A stretch of 21,043 bases of DNA from Rhodobacterales bacterium. Its GTDB lineage: Bacteria > Pseudomonadota > Alphaproteobacteria > Rhodobacterales > Rhodobacteraceae. Where the stretch lies: the NCBI GenBank assembly GCA_013298675.1, contig JAAFIJ010000010.1, positions 1 to 21,043 of the forward strand, written 5' to 3'. The notes beneath the pieces were generated by a model. That model was given only the letters and a program-made list of their open reading frames with translations. It ran no database searches and was not told where the DNA came from. Shown in pieces: positions 14,313 to 21,043 of this stretch. The position numbers and the translations under genes are program-made. Positions within the stretch are counted from its first letter, which is position 1, and each line of letters opens with the position of its first letter.

Positions 14313-14782
14313 TCCGTCGCGCGACCCCCAAAGACGCCCAAGCGCTGGCCGATCTGTGGAACCCGTGGATCATTGGGACCGCCACCACTTTTAACGCCAC
14401 GGCGCGCACCGACACTGAAATTGTGGATATGATCATCAGCCGCCCATGCTTTCTGGCTAATGATCTGCAAGGGATTCATGGGTTCGTGACCTACAGCCAG
14501 TTTCGCGGCGGCATTGGCTATGCCAGGACGATGGAACACACCATTGTCTTGGCCCCTTCCTCACAAGGAACGGGTGCGGGACGTACCCTGATGGCCGCCA
14601 TGGAAGAATTCGCCACCGCGCAAGGCGTTCATCAGATGATCGCGGGTGTTACGGCAGAGAACCCACGAGGCTTGGCGTTTCATACAGGCTTGGGCTATGA
14701 AACCATCGCAACAATCCGCGACGCAGGATTCAAGTTCGGCCGGTATATCGATTTGATCTTAATGCAGAAAATCTTGTCCTGA
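14309..14782 (+). CDS. GNAT family N-acetyltransferase (Pat/MnaT-like)
   Basis: A 157-residue GNAT acetyltransferase. It starts with IRRATPKDAQALADLWNP, has an acetyl-CoA loop of the Q-x-x-G-x-G type in APSSQGTGAGRTLMAAMEE, then AENPRGLAFHTGLGYE and ends GFKFGRYIDLILMQK. That last pattern is close to phosphinothricin or methionine-sulfone N-acetyltransferases (PAT, YncA/MnaT), so a small amino-acid-like acceptor is plausible but unproven. The ATG overlaps the stop of the glyoxalase-like gene (ATGA), which settles the start; the longer open frame from 14105 overlaps that gene and is rejected. Confidence 0.9.
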   Translation: MIRRATPKDAQALADLWNPWIIGTATTFNATARTDTEIVDMIISRPCFLANDLQGIHGFVTYSQFRGGIGYARTMEHTIVLAPSSQGTGAGRTLMAAMEEFATAQGVHQMIAGVTAENPRGLAFHTGLGYETIATIRDAGFKFGRYIDLILMQKILS

Positions 14783-14813
14783 CATCCCTACAGCAAAGCG
14801 CTATCTTGCCCTC

Positions 14814-15518
14814 ATGTCGATCTGGTCCCGAATTGCCGATGCGTTGTCCGCCCTTACGTCAGGTGAGGGGTTGTCGGCCGTATTCGACAGGCTTCTGGGA
14901 CAAACAACCCCCGAACGGTCGGTCGGCTTTACCATCGCGGTGATCGCGCTTGGCGCGAAAATGGCCAAAGCCGACGGAATCGTCACCCGTGACGAGGTCA
15001 GCGCCTTTCGCCGGGTGTTCACCATTCCAGACGATGAGGCCGAAAACGCCGCGCGCGTGTTCAATCTTGCGCGTCAGGATGTGGCGGGCTTTGATGCCTA
15101 TGCGCGGTCCATCGTGCGGATGTTCAAGAGCGGCAACAGCGCCGACAATCGAGCGCTGTTTATCGACCTGATCGAGGGGCTGTTTCATATCGCTTTGGCA
15201 GATGAGGTTTTGCACGAAAACGAAGAGGCGTTTCTGGCCCATGTCGCCGAAATCTTTGGATTGGATGATCGGTGTTTCCGGTCCATTCGCGCCAGACTGA
15301 CGTCAGGGGCGGCGCATGACCCGTATGAATTGCTGGGCGTTTCTCCCAACATGAGTTTGGCCGAAATTCGCACCGCATGGCGCAATGCCGTCAAGGAAAG
15401 CCACCCCGATCGCATGATCGCGCGCGGTGTGCCAGCCGAGGCGGTGCATATGGCCGCACGGCGCCTGATCGCCATCAATGCTGCGTGGGAAGACATCCAA
15501 ATCCGAAAGGCGGCCTGA
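14814..15518 (+). CDS. TerB plus J-domain protein (DjlA-like)
   Basis: A 234-residue protein with a TerB-like helical domain at about residues 35-155 (FTIAVIALGAKMAKADGIVTRDE, and later FHIALADEVLHENEEAFL) and a C-terminal J domain at about 169-230 with the HPD tripeptide at 197-199. J domains stimulate DnaK; the HPD is intact, so this is probably a co-chaperone. TerB-like domains in this position are known in DjlA, but there is no N-terminal membrane helix as in classical DjlA, so it looks cytoplasmic. The acidic pairs (KADG and ALADE) in both halves of the TerB domain are the metal-binding-like repeats of the family. No good ribosome binding site is visible before the ATG. Its stop overlaps the next start (TGATG). 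Confidence 0.9.
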   Translation: MSIWSRIADALSALTSGEGLSAVFDRLLGQTTPERSVGFTIAVIALGAKMAKADGIVTRDEVSAFRRVFTIPDDEAENAARVFNLARQDVAGFDAYARSIVRMFKSGNSADNRALFIDLIEGLFHIALADEVLHENEEAFLAHVAEIFGLDDRCFRSIRARLTSGAAHDPYELLGVSPNMSLAEIRTAWRNAVKESHPDRMIARGVPAEAVHMAARRLIAINAAWEDIQIRKAA

Positions 15519-16546
15519 TGCACCTGAGATTGGCCAGCTATAACGTCGAATGGTTCAACGCGCTCGTCGATGACATGGGAAATCTGCTCGAGGATGATCA
15601 ACCCTCCGCCCGGTTTCAAACGACACGCGCCACGCAGATCGCGGCCCTGGGGCAAGTGTTTCAGGCCCTTGATGCCGATGGGATCATGGTGATCGAAAGC
15701 CCTGACAATGGCAGTTTGCGGTCCACCACCCGCGCGCTTGAAAGCTTTGCAAAAAGGTTCGGATTGCGGGCGCGCACGGCAGTTCACGGCTTCACTTCGG
15801 AAACCGAACAGGAAATCGCGTTTCTATTTGACCCGGACCGCCTAATGGCAAGCCATGCGCCGCAAGGTGCCCCTTCGACAGCCAAAGGGGCTTACAGTGC
15901 GCCGCGCTTTGATACGACGCTGCGGCTGGATCTGGACGGAGACGGCGCCGCAGAATTGATGACCCTGTCCAAACCGCCGCTAGAGCTGTTGGTGCAGGTC
16001 GGTGACAAACAACTGCGTCTGATCGGTGTTCACGCCAAATCAAAAGCGCCACATGGCAGGGCGTCGCCTGCCGACTATATCCGCATATCCATCGAAAACC
16101 GCCGCAAGCAATTGGCCGAATGTATGTGGATCAGGGGCCGGGTTGAGACGGTTTTGGCCGCAGGTATCCCCTTGATCATCATGGGTGATTTCAATGACGG
16201 CCCCGGTTTAGATGAATATGAGACCCTGTTTGGTCAGTCCGGTGTAGAGATCGTTTTGGGGCTAAACCTGCCCAAACCGCAGCAGTTGTTCGACCCACAT
16301 GCCGCGATGGCGCTGACCAAAAAGCTGGGCATTCTGCCCACCACCGCCCGGTTTTGGCTGGCCCCACAAAATCGGTTTTTTGAAGCATTGATTGATTTTG
16401 TCATGGTTTCTCAAGATATCGCCGCCACTTCACCCGTTTGGCGCATCTGGCATCCGCTGAATGATCCGGCCATGACACCACAGTTGCGCGACGCCGTCTT
16501 GGCGGCATCAGACCACTTTCCGGTCAGCATCGACCTCGAAATCTAG
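15518..16546 (+). CDS. Endonuclease/exonuclease/phosphatase-fold protein
   Basis: A 342-residue protein of the EEP (DNase I-like) superfamily. The main catalytic motifs are visible: ASYNVEWFN at the start, the acidic IESPDN, LRLIGVHAKSK, the metal-binding GDFNDGPG and the C-terminal SDHFPV. The glutamate motif is followed by Ser-Pro, where many nucleases have a Gln or Asn in that area, which may mark a subfamily. No signal peptide is seen, so it is likely cytoplasmic. Substrate (nucleic acid, sugar phosphate or lipid phosphate) cannot be told. The ATG overlaps the TerB/J-domain stop by one base, coupling the two genes. The gene ends at the same CTAG as the convergent transporter. Confidence 0.87.
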   Translation: MHLRLASYNVEWFNALVDDMGNLLEDDQPSARFQTTRATQIAALGQVFQALDADGIMVIESPDNGSLRSTTRALESFAKRFGLRARTAVHGFTSETEQEIAFLFDPDRLMASHAPQGAPSTAKGAYSAPRFDTTLRLDLDGDGAAELMTLSKPPLELLVQVGDKQLRLIGVHAKSKAPHGRASPADYIRISIENRRKQLAECMWIRGRVETVLAAGIPLIIMGDFNDGPGLDEYETLFGQSGVEIVLGLNLPKPQQLFDPHAAMALTKKLGILPTTARFWLAPQNRFFEALIDFVMVSQDIAATSPVWRIWHPLNDPAMTPQLRDAVLAASDHFPVSIDLEI

Positions 16547-17424
16547 CGCCGATCACCCAAGCTGTCGGTCGCTGCCTGTCTTGACGACAAGACGATGTGC
16601 GCAGCAACGGCCGCAAACACAATCGTCCCACCAATCAGGGTGGTTTTACCCGGCACCTCACCAAAGGCGAGCCAGACCCACAAGGGCGCCAAGGGCGCGT
16701 CAAGCGCGCCCACCAGCCCCGTTTCAATCGCAGGAAGTCTGCGCGCGCCCATGGTGAACAAGGTTAGCCCCAAAGCAGAGTTGACCAGACCAAAAGCAGC
16801 AAGCAGGCCAAACTCTGTGCCAGAAATCATGGTGGGTGTGCCAAAGGGCCATGCCAACAACCCGCTCAGCAGTGCCGAAAGACACGCGGCCTGAAGCACG
16901 GGAATGCCCGGATAGCGGCGCGCCATGACCATCATGACCGCCATACCGACCGTCATGCCAAAGGCCAACATATCGCCCAAAAGGCTGCCCTCACGGCCAA
17001 GTCCCACCATCACAATCACACCGATCAGCGCAACCAAGCTGACCCAGATGGCACTGCGGCTGGGGCGTTCACGTAAGACGATCCATGCCAATGCCGCCGC
17101 AACAAACGGGACGGCGGCATATATCACCGCGACATGGGCCACAGTTGTATTGCGCAGGGCGGTGATGAAAAACACCATACCCGCGCCCGACACCACCGCG
17201 TAAAGCCAACCTTGCCAACCCAAGGTCACAAAACCAGTGAGCGCGCGCGGCCCTTGGGTAAAGGCAAGTACTGCGGCAAGACCGATCGCGCCGAAAATCC
17301 CGCGCCATGCCAACATCGTCGGCGTATCAAGTGCGATCGCATGGGTGAAATAACCAGCCGTGCTCCACGCAATCGCGGAACCAGTCACCAACAATAGCCC
17401 AAGATGATAGTCGGTCAGCCGCAT
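16543..17424 (-). CDS. EamA (DMT superfamily) transporter
   Basis: A 293-residue inner-membrane protein with ten predicted helices arranged as two EamA repeats. The first begins at HLGLLLVTGSAIAWSTAGYF and the second near ISGTEFGLLAAFGLVNSALG. Typical features are the ALRNTTVAHVAVIYAAVPFVAA block and the matching LVGALDAPLAPLWVWLAFGE block, each at the fourth-fifth helix of a repeat. Substrates of this family are small metabolites and cannot be assigned here. The ATG at 17424 with AAGG nearby is chosen over 17472 because it puts the first helix close to the N terminus. The mutase gene ends 55 bases upstream on the same strand, so a shared transcript is possible. Its stop codon is palindromic with that of the EEP gene. 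Confidence 0.93.
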   Translation of the reverse strand: MRLTDYHLGLLLVTGSAIAWSTAGYFTHAIALDTPTMLAWRGIFGAIGLAAVLAFTQGPRALTGFVTLGWQGWLYAVVSGAGMVFFITALRNTTVAHVAVIYAAVPFVAAALAWIVLRERPSRSAIWVSLVALIGVIVMVGLGREGSLLGDMLAFGMTVGMAVMMVMARRYPGIPVLQAACLSALLSGLLAWPFGTPTMISGTEFGLLAAFGLVNSALGLTLFTMGARRLPAIETGLVGALDAPLAPLWVWLAFGEVPGKTTLIGGTIVFAAVAAHIVLSSRQAATDSLGDRR

Positions 17425-17478
17425 CGCACCTTGGTTCCTTTTAGTGTTTTCGGCCCCCGGCCAAGGGTTCAAATGCCC

Positions 17479-19605
17479 TTAGGTCCTTGTCGCGCGGATT
17501 AGCGCCAAGATGTCTTTGGCGGCAGACGGAATGTTGGTGCCCGGCCCAAAAATTGCCTTTACGCCGGCACCAAACAAAAACTCATAGTCCTGTTGAGGGA
17601 TCACACCGCCGCAGATGACCAGAATGTCGCCCGCCCCCCGGTCCTTTAGTGCTTGAACCAACTTGGGCGCCAGCGTCTTGTGACCCGCAGCTTGGCTAGA
17701 GATGCCCACCACATGCCCATCGTTGTCGATTGCGTCTTGGGCCGCTTCTTCCGGGGTTTGGAATAACGGTCCCACATCCACATCAAACCCAATATCGGCA
17801 AAGGCCGTGGCAATGACCTTTGCCCCGCGGTCGTGACCGTCTTGGCCCATCTTGACGACCAGCATCCGTGGACGACGGCCCTCTTCCTCGGCAAAGGCCT
17901 CTACGTCCGCTTGGATCAAAGCAAAGCCTTCGTCGTCTTCATATGCTGCGCCGTAGACCCCGGCGAGCGTCTTTACCTCTGCCCGGTGCCTGCCAAAAAC
18001 CTTTTCCATCGCCATGCTGATCTCTCCAACAGTTGCGCGCGCGCGCGCCGCCGTGACCGCAGCGGCCAGCAGATTGCCAGACTGTTCGGCAATTCGGGTC
18101 AGTTCGGCCAAAGCGGCCACACAAGTTGCCTCATCGCGCGCAGCCCGGGTAGAAGCAAGCCGCGCGATTTGCGCCTCGCGCACGGCGACATTGTCGATAT
18201 CCAAAATCTCTATCGAGTCTTCTTTGGCCAAACGATACTTGTTGACGCCAACGATCACGTCATCGCCCCGGTCAATCGCCGCCTGACGCCGCGCCGCAGA
18301 TTCCTCGATCCGCAGTTTGGGCATGCCGGAGGCGACGGCTTTGGTCATGCCGCCCATCTCTTCGACCTCTTGGATCAGGGCCCATGCCTTGTCGACCATC
18401 TCGGCAGTGAGGCTTTCGACATAATAGGACCCTGCCAGAGGATCGATGACACGGGTCACCCCGGTTTCTTCTTGCAAGATCAACTGAGTGTTCCGTGCAA
18501 TCCGCGCGGAAAATTCGGTCGGCAATGCCATCGCCTCATCCAGAGCATTGGTGTGCAAAGACTGCGTGCCGCCAAGAACCGCTGACATCGCCTCGTATGC
18601 TGTACGGATGACGTTGTTATAGGGATCGGCCTCTTGCAAGGACACGCCAGAGGTCTGGCAGTGGGTGCGCAACATCAAGCTGCCCTGCGATTTCGGATTA
18701 AACTCTGACATGATCCGGTGCCAGAGCAGGCGCGCTGCGCGCAGTTTGGCGGCCTCCATAAAGAAGTTCATCCCGATGGCAAAAAAGAACGACAGTCGCC
18801 CGGCGAAATCATCGACATTCATGCCGCGCGCAATCGCGGCACGGACGTACTCGCGGCCATCGGCCAAAGTATAGGCGAGTTCTTGGACCAAATTCGCCCC
18901 AGCCTCTTGCATATGATAGCCGGAGATGGAGATGGAGTTGAACTTTGGCATCTCGGCGCTGGTGTATTCGATGATGTCCGCAATGATCCGCATGCTGGGT
19001 TCAGGCGGGTAAATATAGGTGTTGCGGACCATGAACTCCTTCAGAATGTCATTCTGAATGGTGCCCGAAAGGGCCGCACGGGGCACGCCTTGTTCCTCAC
19101 CTGCAACGATGAACGAAGCAAGGATCGGGATGACCGCGCCATTCATCGTCATAGAAACGGACACCTTATCGAGCGCGATGCCGTCGAACAGGATCTTCAT
19201 ATCTTCGACGCTGTCGATCGCCACACCAGCTTTGCCGACATCGCCCTCGACCCGAGGATGGTCGGAATCGTACCCCCGATGCGTGGCCAGATCAAAGGCG
19301 ACCGAGACGCCTTGCTGACCCGCAGCAAGGTTCTTGCGGTAAAAAGCGTTTGACGCTTCGGCGGTCGAAAAACCCGCGTATTGGCGAATGGTCCACGGCC
19401 GCCCCGCGTACATCGTGGCCTTTACCCCGCGGGTAAAGGGGGCAATACCGGGAAGTTCGTCTGTTTGCGGCAGGTTTTCAACGTCCGCCGCAGTATAGAG
19501 CGGCTTGACCGCGATGCCTTCGAGTGTCTGCCAGTTGAGACTTTCAGGGTCGCGCCCTTTGAGTTCTTTGGTGGCGAGCGTTTTCCAAGCGTTCAGGTCG
19601 GTCAT
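17479..19605 (-). CDS. scpA: Methylmalonyl-CoA mutase
   Basis: A 708-residue adenosylcobalamin enzyme that converts methylmalonyl-CoA into succinyl-CoA. Seen: the N-terminal RPWTIRQYAGFSTAEASN, the substrate barrel (GVSVAFDLATHRGYDSDHP, SVSMTMNGAVIPILA), and a C-terminal B12-binding domain with DGHDRG, whose His is the cobalt ligand, then SSQAAGHKTL and GGVIPQQDY. All domains are in a single chain, as in homodimeric mutases. The start at 19605 has GAGG seven bases upstream and begins TDLNAWKTLA; the 36 extra residues of the longer open frame (19713) come from the intergenic palindrome and are not family-like. Together with pccA it serves propionate, odd-chain and branched amino acid breakdown. 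The epimerase needed between them is not in this window. Confidence 0.97.
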   Translation of the reverse strand: MTDLNAWKTLATKELKGRDPESLNWQTLEGIAVKPLYTAADVENLPQTDELPGIAPFTRGVKATMYAGRPWTIRQYAGFSTAEASNAFYRKNLAAGQQGVSVAFDLATHRGYDSDHPRVEGDVGKAGVAIDSVEDMKILFDGIALDKVSVSMTMNGAVIPILASFIVAGEEQGVPRAALSGTIQNDILKEFMVRNTYIYPPEPSMRIIADIIEYTSAEMPKFNSISISGYHMQEAGANLVQELAYTLADGREYVRAAIARGMNVDDFAGRLSFFFAIGMNFFMEAAKLRAARLLWHRIMSEFNPKSQGSLMLRTHCQTSGVSLQEADPYNNVIRTAYEAMSAVLGGTQSLHTNALDEAMALPTEFSARIARNTQLILQEETGVTRVIDPLAGSYYVESLTAEMVDKAWALIQEVEEMGGMTKAVASGMPKLRIEESAARRQAAIDRGDDVIVGVNKYRLAKEDSIEILDIDNVAVREAQIARLASTRAARDEATCVAALAELTRIAEQSGNLLAAAVTAARARATVGEISMAMEKVFGRHRAEVKTLAGVYGAAYEDDEGFALIQADVEAFAEEEGRRPRMLVVKMGQDGHDRGAKVIATAFADIGFDVDVGPLFQTPEEAAQDAIDNDGHVVGISSQAAGHKTLAPKLVQALKDRGAGDILVICGGVIPQQDYEFLFGAGVKAIFGPGTNIPSAAKDILALIRATRT

Positions 19606-19646
19606 GTACGGTCCTCGGTCTGGGGCTGTGGCGTGTGTGGCAAGCG

Positions 19647-19695
19647 GCGGGGGTTTCACACCCCCGCACCCCCGTGGGATATTTCTAAACAGATG
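19647..19695. repeat. REP-like intergenic palindrome of Rhodobacteraceae type
   Basis: GCGGGGGT (19647-19654) and ACCCCCGC (19660-19667) form a perfect 8-bp stem with a 5-base loop. It is followed by ACCCCCGTGGGATATTTCT and AACAGATGAAAG. I recall very similar strings (palindrome, CCCCCGTGGGATATTTTT, AGATGAAG-like tail) scattered between genes in Rhodobacter/Roseobacter genomes. The stem is seen directly; the family link is from memory. It could act as a terminator or RNA-stability element. Only one copy is noticed in this window. Confidence 0.55.
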
Positions 19696-19726
19696 AAAGG
19701 GCGGGCTGGCCACTGAAAGATTTGGA

Positions 19727-20155
19727 TCATGGCGAGGGCTTTGCTACCTTGAGACGGCTTGGCCAGTCGCGAATGACAAGCCAACCAAGCGCAAAATACA
19801 ATGCAAGAATGAGATTGGAGGTAATGGGCCAAGCGAGCAGGCCTAGTTCAACGCAATTGACGCCGGCAGCTATTGTGGCGAGTCCCAGCGCCCAGACGCA
19901 AACCACACGGAAAGGAAAGACACGGCCAAAGCTGACTTTAAGGACGAGTGCATAAATGGCAGCTGTCCAAAATCCCTTTAACGCAGTGTTGAACAGATGA
20001 ATTGATAGCGGCGCCCCACCAGGCGTTGGGATGCCGTGCAAAGGAATTGCCGCCCCCATTGTCACTAGGTAAACTATACCAATGAGCGTATAAGTCACTA
20101 AGCCAGCGAAGAGAGCGGCAAATATCTTTAGCTCCTTTTTAGCTGAGAAGGCCAT
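19727..20155 (-). CDS. Unrecognised four-helix membrane protein
   Basis: A 142-residue predicted inner-membrane protein with four hydrophobic stretches at about residues 9-33, 60-72, 82-105 and 110-126; the second is the weakest. No family is recognised. A short loop with PLHGIPTPGGAP lies between the first and second segments. The ATG follows the pccA stop with no gap (TGAATG), with a GGA about ten bases upstream, so translation depends on ribosomes leaving pccA. Codon choice differs from the neighbours: ATA, CTA and TTA codons recur although they are rare in the flanking genes, and the stretch is visibly AT-richer. This suggests a later arrival or weak selection. It could relate to propionate metabolism by position only. 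Confidence 0.75.
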   Translation of the reverse strand: MAFSAKKELKIFAALFAGLVTYTLIGIVYLVTMGAAIPLHGIPTPGGAPLSIHLFNTALKGFWTAAIYALVLKVSFGRVFPFRVVCVWALGLATIAAGVNCVELGLLAWPITSNLILALYFALGWLVIRDWPSRLKVAKPSP

Positions 20156-21043
20156 TCATTCGAATTCCATTATCACTTCGTCCACCTTCAGGCTGTTGCC
20201 AGCCGTGGCCTTGATCGATTTTACGATGCCCTTGCGTTCGGCCTTGAGGATGTTTTCCATCTTCATCGCCTCGACCGTGGCCAAGGACTGACCCTCTTGA
20301 ACCTCTTCCCCGACTTCAACCAAGATTTTTGCAATCAGGCCGGGCATGGGGCACAGGAGGAACTTTGAGGTGTCGGGTGGCAGTTTTTCAAGCATCAACT
20401 TGGCAAGTTCAGCCTGACGCGGCGTGCGGACATGACATTTCAGATCTGCGCCCCGGTGGCGCACCCGAAAGCCGCCTGAAATTTTGGTGATTTTCATCAC
20501 CAAAGGTGCATCATCAACGATCAAATGTGCCAGCGCTTGGCCCGGGGTCCAGTCAGAGGTCACGCGGTGGCTGCCTTGACCTGCAATATGCACTGTTGAT
20601 CCTGCATGATCGGCCACGATGTGGACGGTGTGTTCAACACCCTGAACGGTGACAACCCAATCATCGCCCACGCGGCGTTCGTGATTGTCCATCGTGCCCG
20701 AAATCCGTGTGCGGCGAATTTCCGCAACCCGGTTCATCGCCGACGTTGCCGCAGCGATACGAGACAGAGTGGCGCCATCAAGGACAGCCCCTTGAAATCC
20801 GTCCGGGTATTCTTCGGCAATGAAGGCCGTGGTGATATTGCCTGACACAAAGCGAGGGTGATCCATCACAGCACCCACAAACGGTAGGTTGTGGCCGATG
20901 CCCTCGACCTCAAACTGATCAAGAGCCAGTCGCATTTCCTCTATCGCGCCAAGGCGGTTTGGGGCCCATGTGCACAGCTTGGCAATCATCGGATCGTAGA
21001 ACATTGAAATCTCACCGCCTTCAAACACACCCGTGTCATTGCG
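20156..21043 (-). CDS. pccA: Propionyl-CoA carboxylase alpha subunit (biotin-containing), C-terminal part
   Basis: The 3' part of an acyl-CoA carboxylase alpha chain; the frame is open to the right edge, so the start lies outside. About 295 of roughly 660-680 residues are visible. The fragment begins in the last part of the biotin carboxylase domain (RNDTGV, then GGEISMFYDPMIAKL), continues through a linker (the BT domain in this family), and ends with a biotin carrier domain. The biotin attachment motif EAMKM is intact, with its Lys 35 residues from the C terminus, as usual. It carboxylates propionyl-CoA together with a beta subunit not seen here. Assignment to propionyl-CoA rather than another acyl-CoA rests on the closeness of the mutase and on sequence character. 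Confidence 0.93.
   Translation of the reverse strand, partial: RNDTGVFEGGEISMFYDPMIAKLCTWAPNRLGAIEEMRLALDQFEVEGIGHNLPFVGAVMDHPRFVSGNITTAFIAEEYPDGFQGAVLDGATLSRIAAATSAMNRVAEIRRTRISGTMDNHERRVGDDWVVTVQGVEHTVHIVADHAGSTVHIAGQGSHRVTSDWTPGQALAHLIVDDAPLVMKITKISGGFRVRHRGADLKCHVRTPRQAELAKLMLEKLPPDTSKFLLCPMPGLIAKILVEVGEEVQEGQSLATVEAMKMENILKAERKGIVKSIKATAGNSLKVDEVIMEFE

Noticed and set aside
17833..18585. Open frame of 250 codons on the plus strand
   Set aside because: It lies fully inside the methylmalonyl-CoA mutase gene on the other strand, shows no domain and reflects GC-rich codon structure.
1..21043. CRISPR arrays, tRNA or rRNA genes, insertion sequences, prophage or toxin-antitoxin loci
   Set aside because: By reading I found no regular spaced repeats, cloverleaf-like sequences, transposase or integrase motifs. 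The Xre/membrane pair was considered as a toxin-antitoxin system, but neither protein resembles a known toxin.

Overview
The window looks like a chromosomal segment of an alphaproteobacterium of the Rhodobacterales (Roseobacter/Rhodobacter group). The basis is protein character and gene order: a short prolyl-tRNA synthetase without the large editing insertion, a truncated DnaA-like HdaA directly upstream of ppk and ppx, a propionyl-CoA carboxylase/methylmalonyl-CoA mutase locus, and an intergenic palindrome of a kind I recall from this family. This assignment is recognition from memory, not a database search. Genes are densely packed, with many start/stop overlaps of 1 to 16 bases. I see no rRNA, tRNA, CRISPR array, insertion sequence or prophage, and no gene-free stretch over 300 bases.

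Layout. (1) 1-1007, plus strand: 3' end of carB, facing a lipoprotein cytochrome c (1059-1469, minus). (2) 1530-4486, minus strand: a ThuA-like protein, a DUF4287 protein, LolC and LolD, read in that order and leading towards the cytochrome. (3) 4672-6010, plus strand: a small four-helix membrane protein coupled to an Xre-type regulator, then a DUF2306 membrane protein whose end overlaps the end of proS (5995-7332, minus). (4) 7522-15518, mainly one direction: a secreted FAS1-domain protein, an AI-2E-family permease, HdaA, polyphosphate kinase, exopolyphosphatase, a glyoxalase-like protein, a GNAT acetyltransferase and a TerB/J-domain protein, followed by an endonuclease/exonuclease/phosphatase-fold protein to 16546. 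(5) 16543-21043, minus strand: an EamA transporter, methylmalonyl-CoA mutase, an unrecognised membrane protein and the 3' part of pccA.

How the genes fit together. PccA and the mutase are two steps of the propionyl-CoA to succinyl-CoA route. LolC and LolD form the inner-membrane engine of lipoprotein export. Ppk and Ppx make and degrade polyphosphate and sit next to the replication regulator HdaA. A pair of PhoB-like direct repeats just upstream of ppk suggests phosphate-starvation control of ppk and ppx separate from the upstream genes. The cytochrome has an imperfect FNR-like site at class II spacing from a -10-like hexamer. The membrane protein/Xre pair has a cluster of short inverted repeats in its promoter region that could be an autoregulatory operator.

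Most of the window is ordinary core genome. The parts most worth a second look are the Xre/membrane pair with its operator-like palindromes, the PhoB-like site before ppk, and the compositionally odd membrane gene wedged without spacing between pccA and the mutase. I found no clear evidence of a wholly new system.
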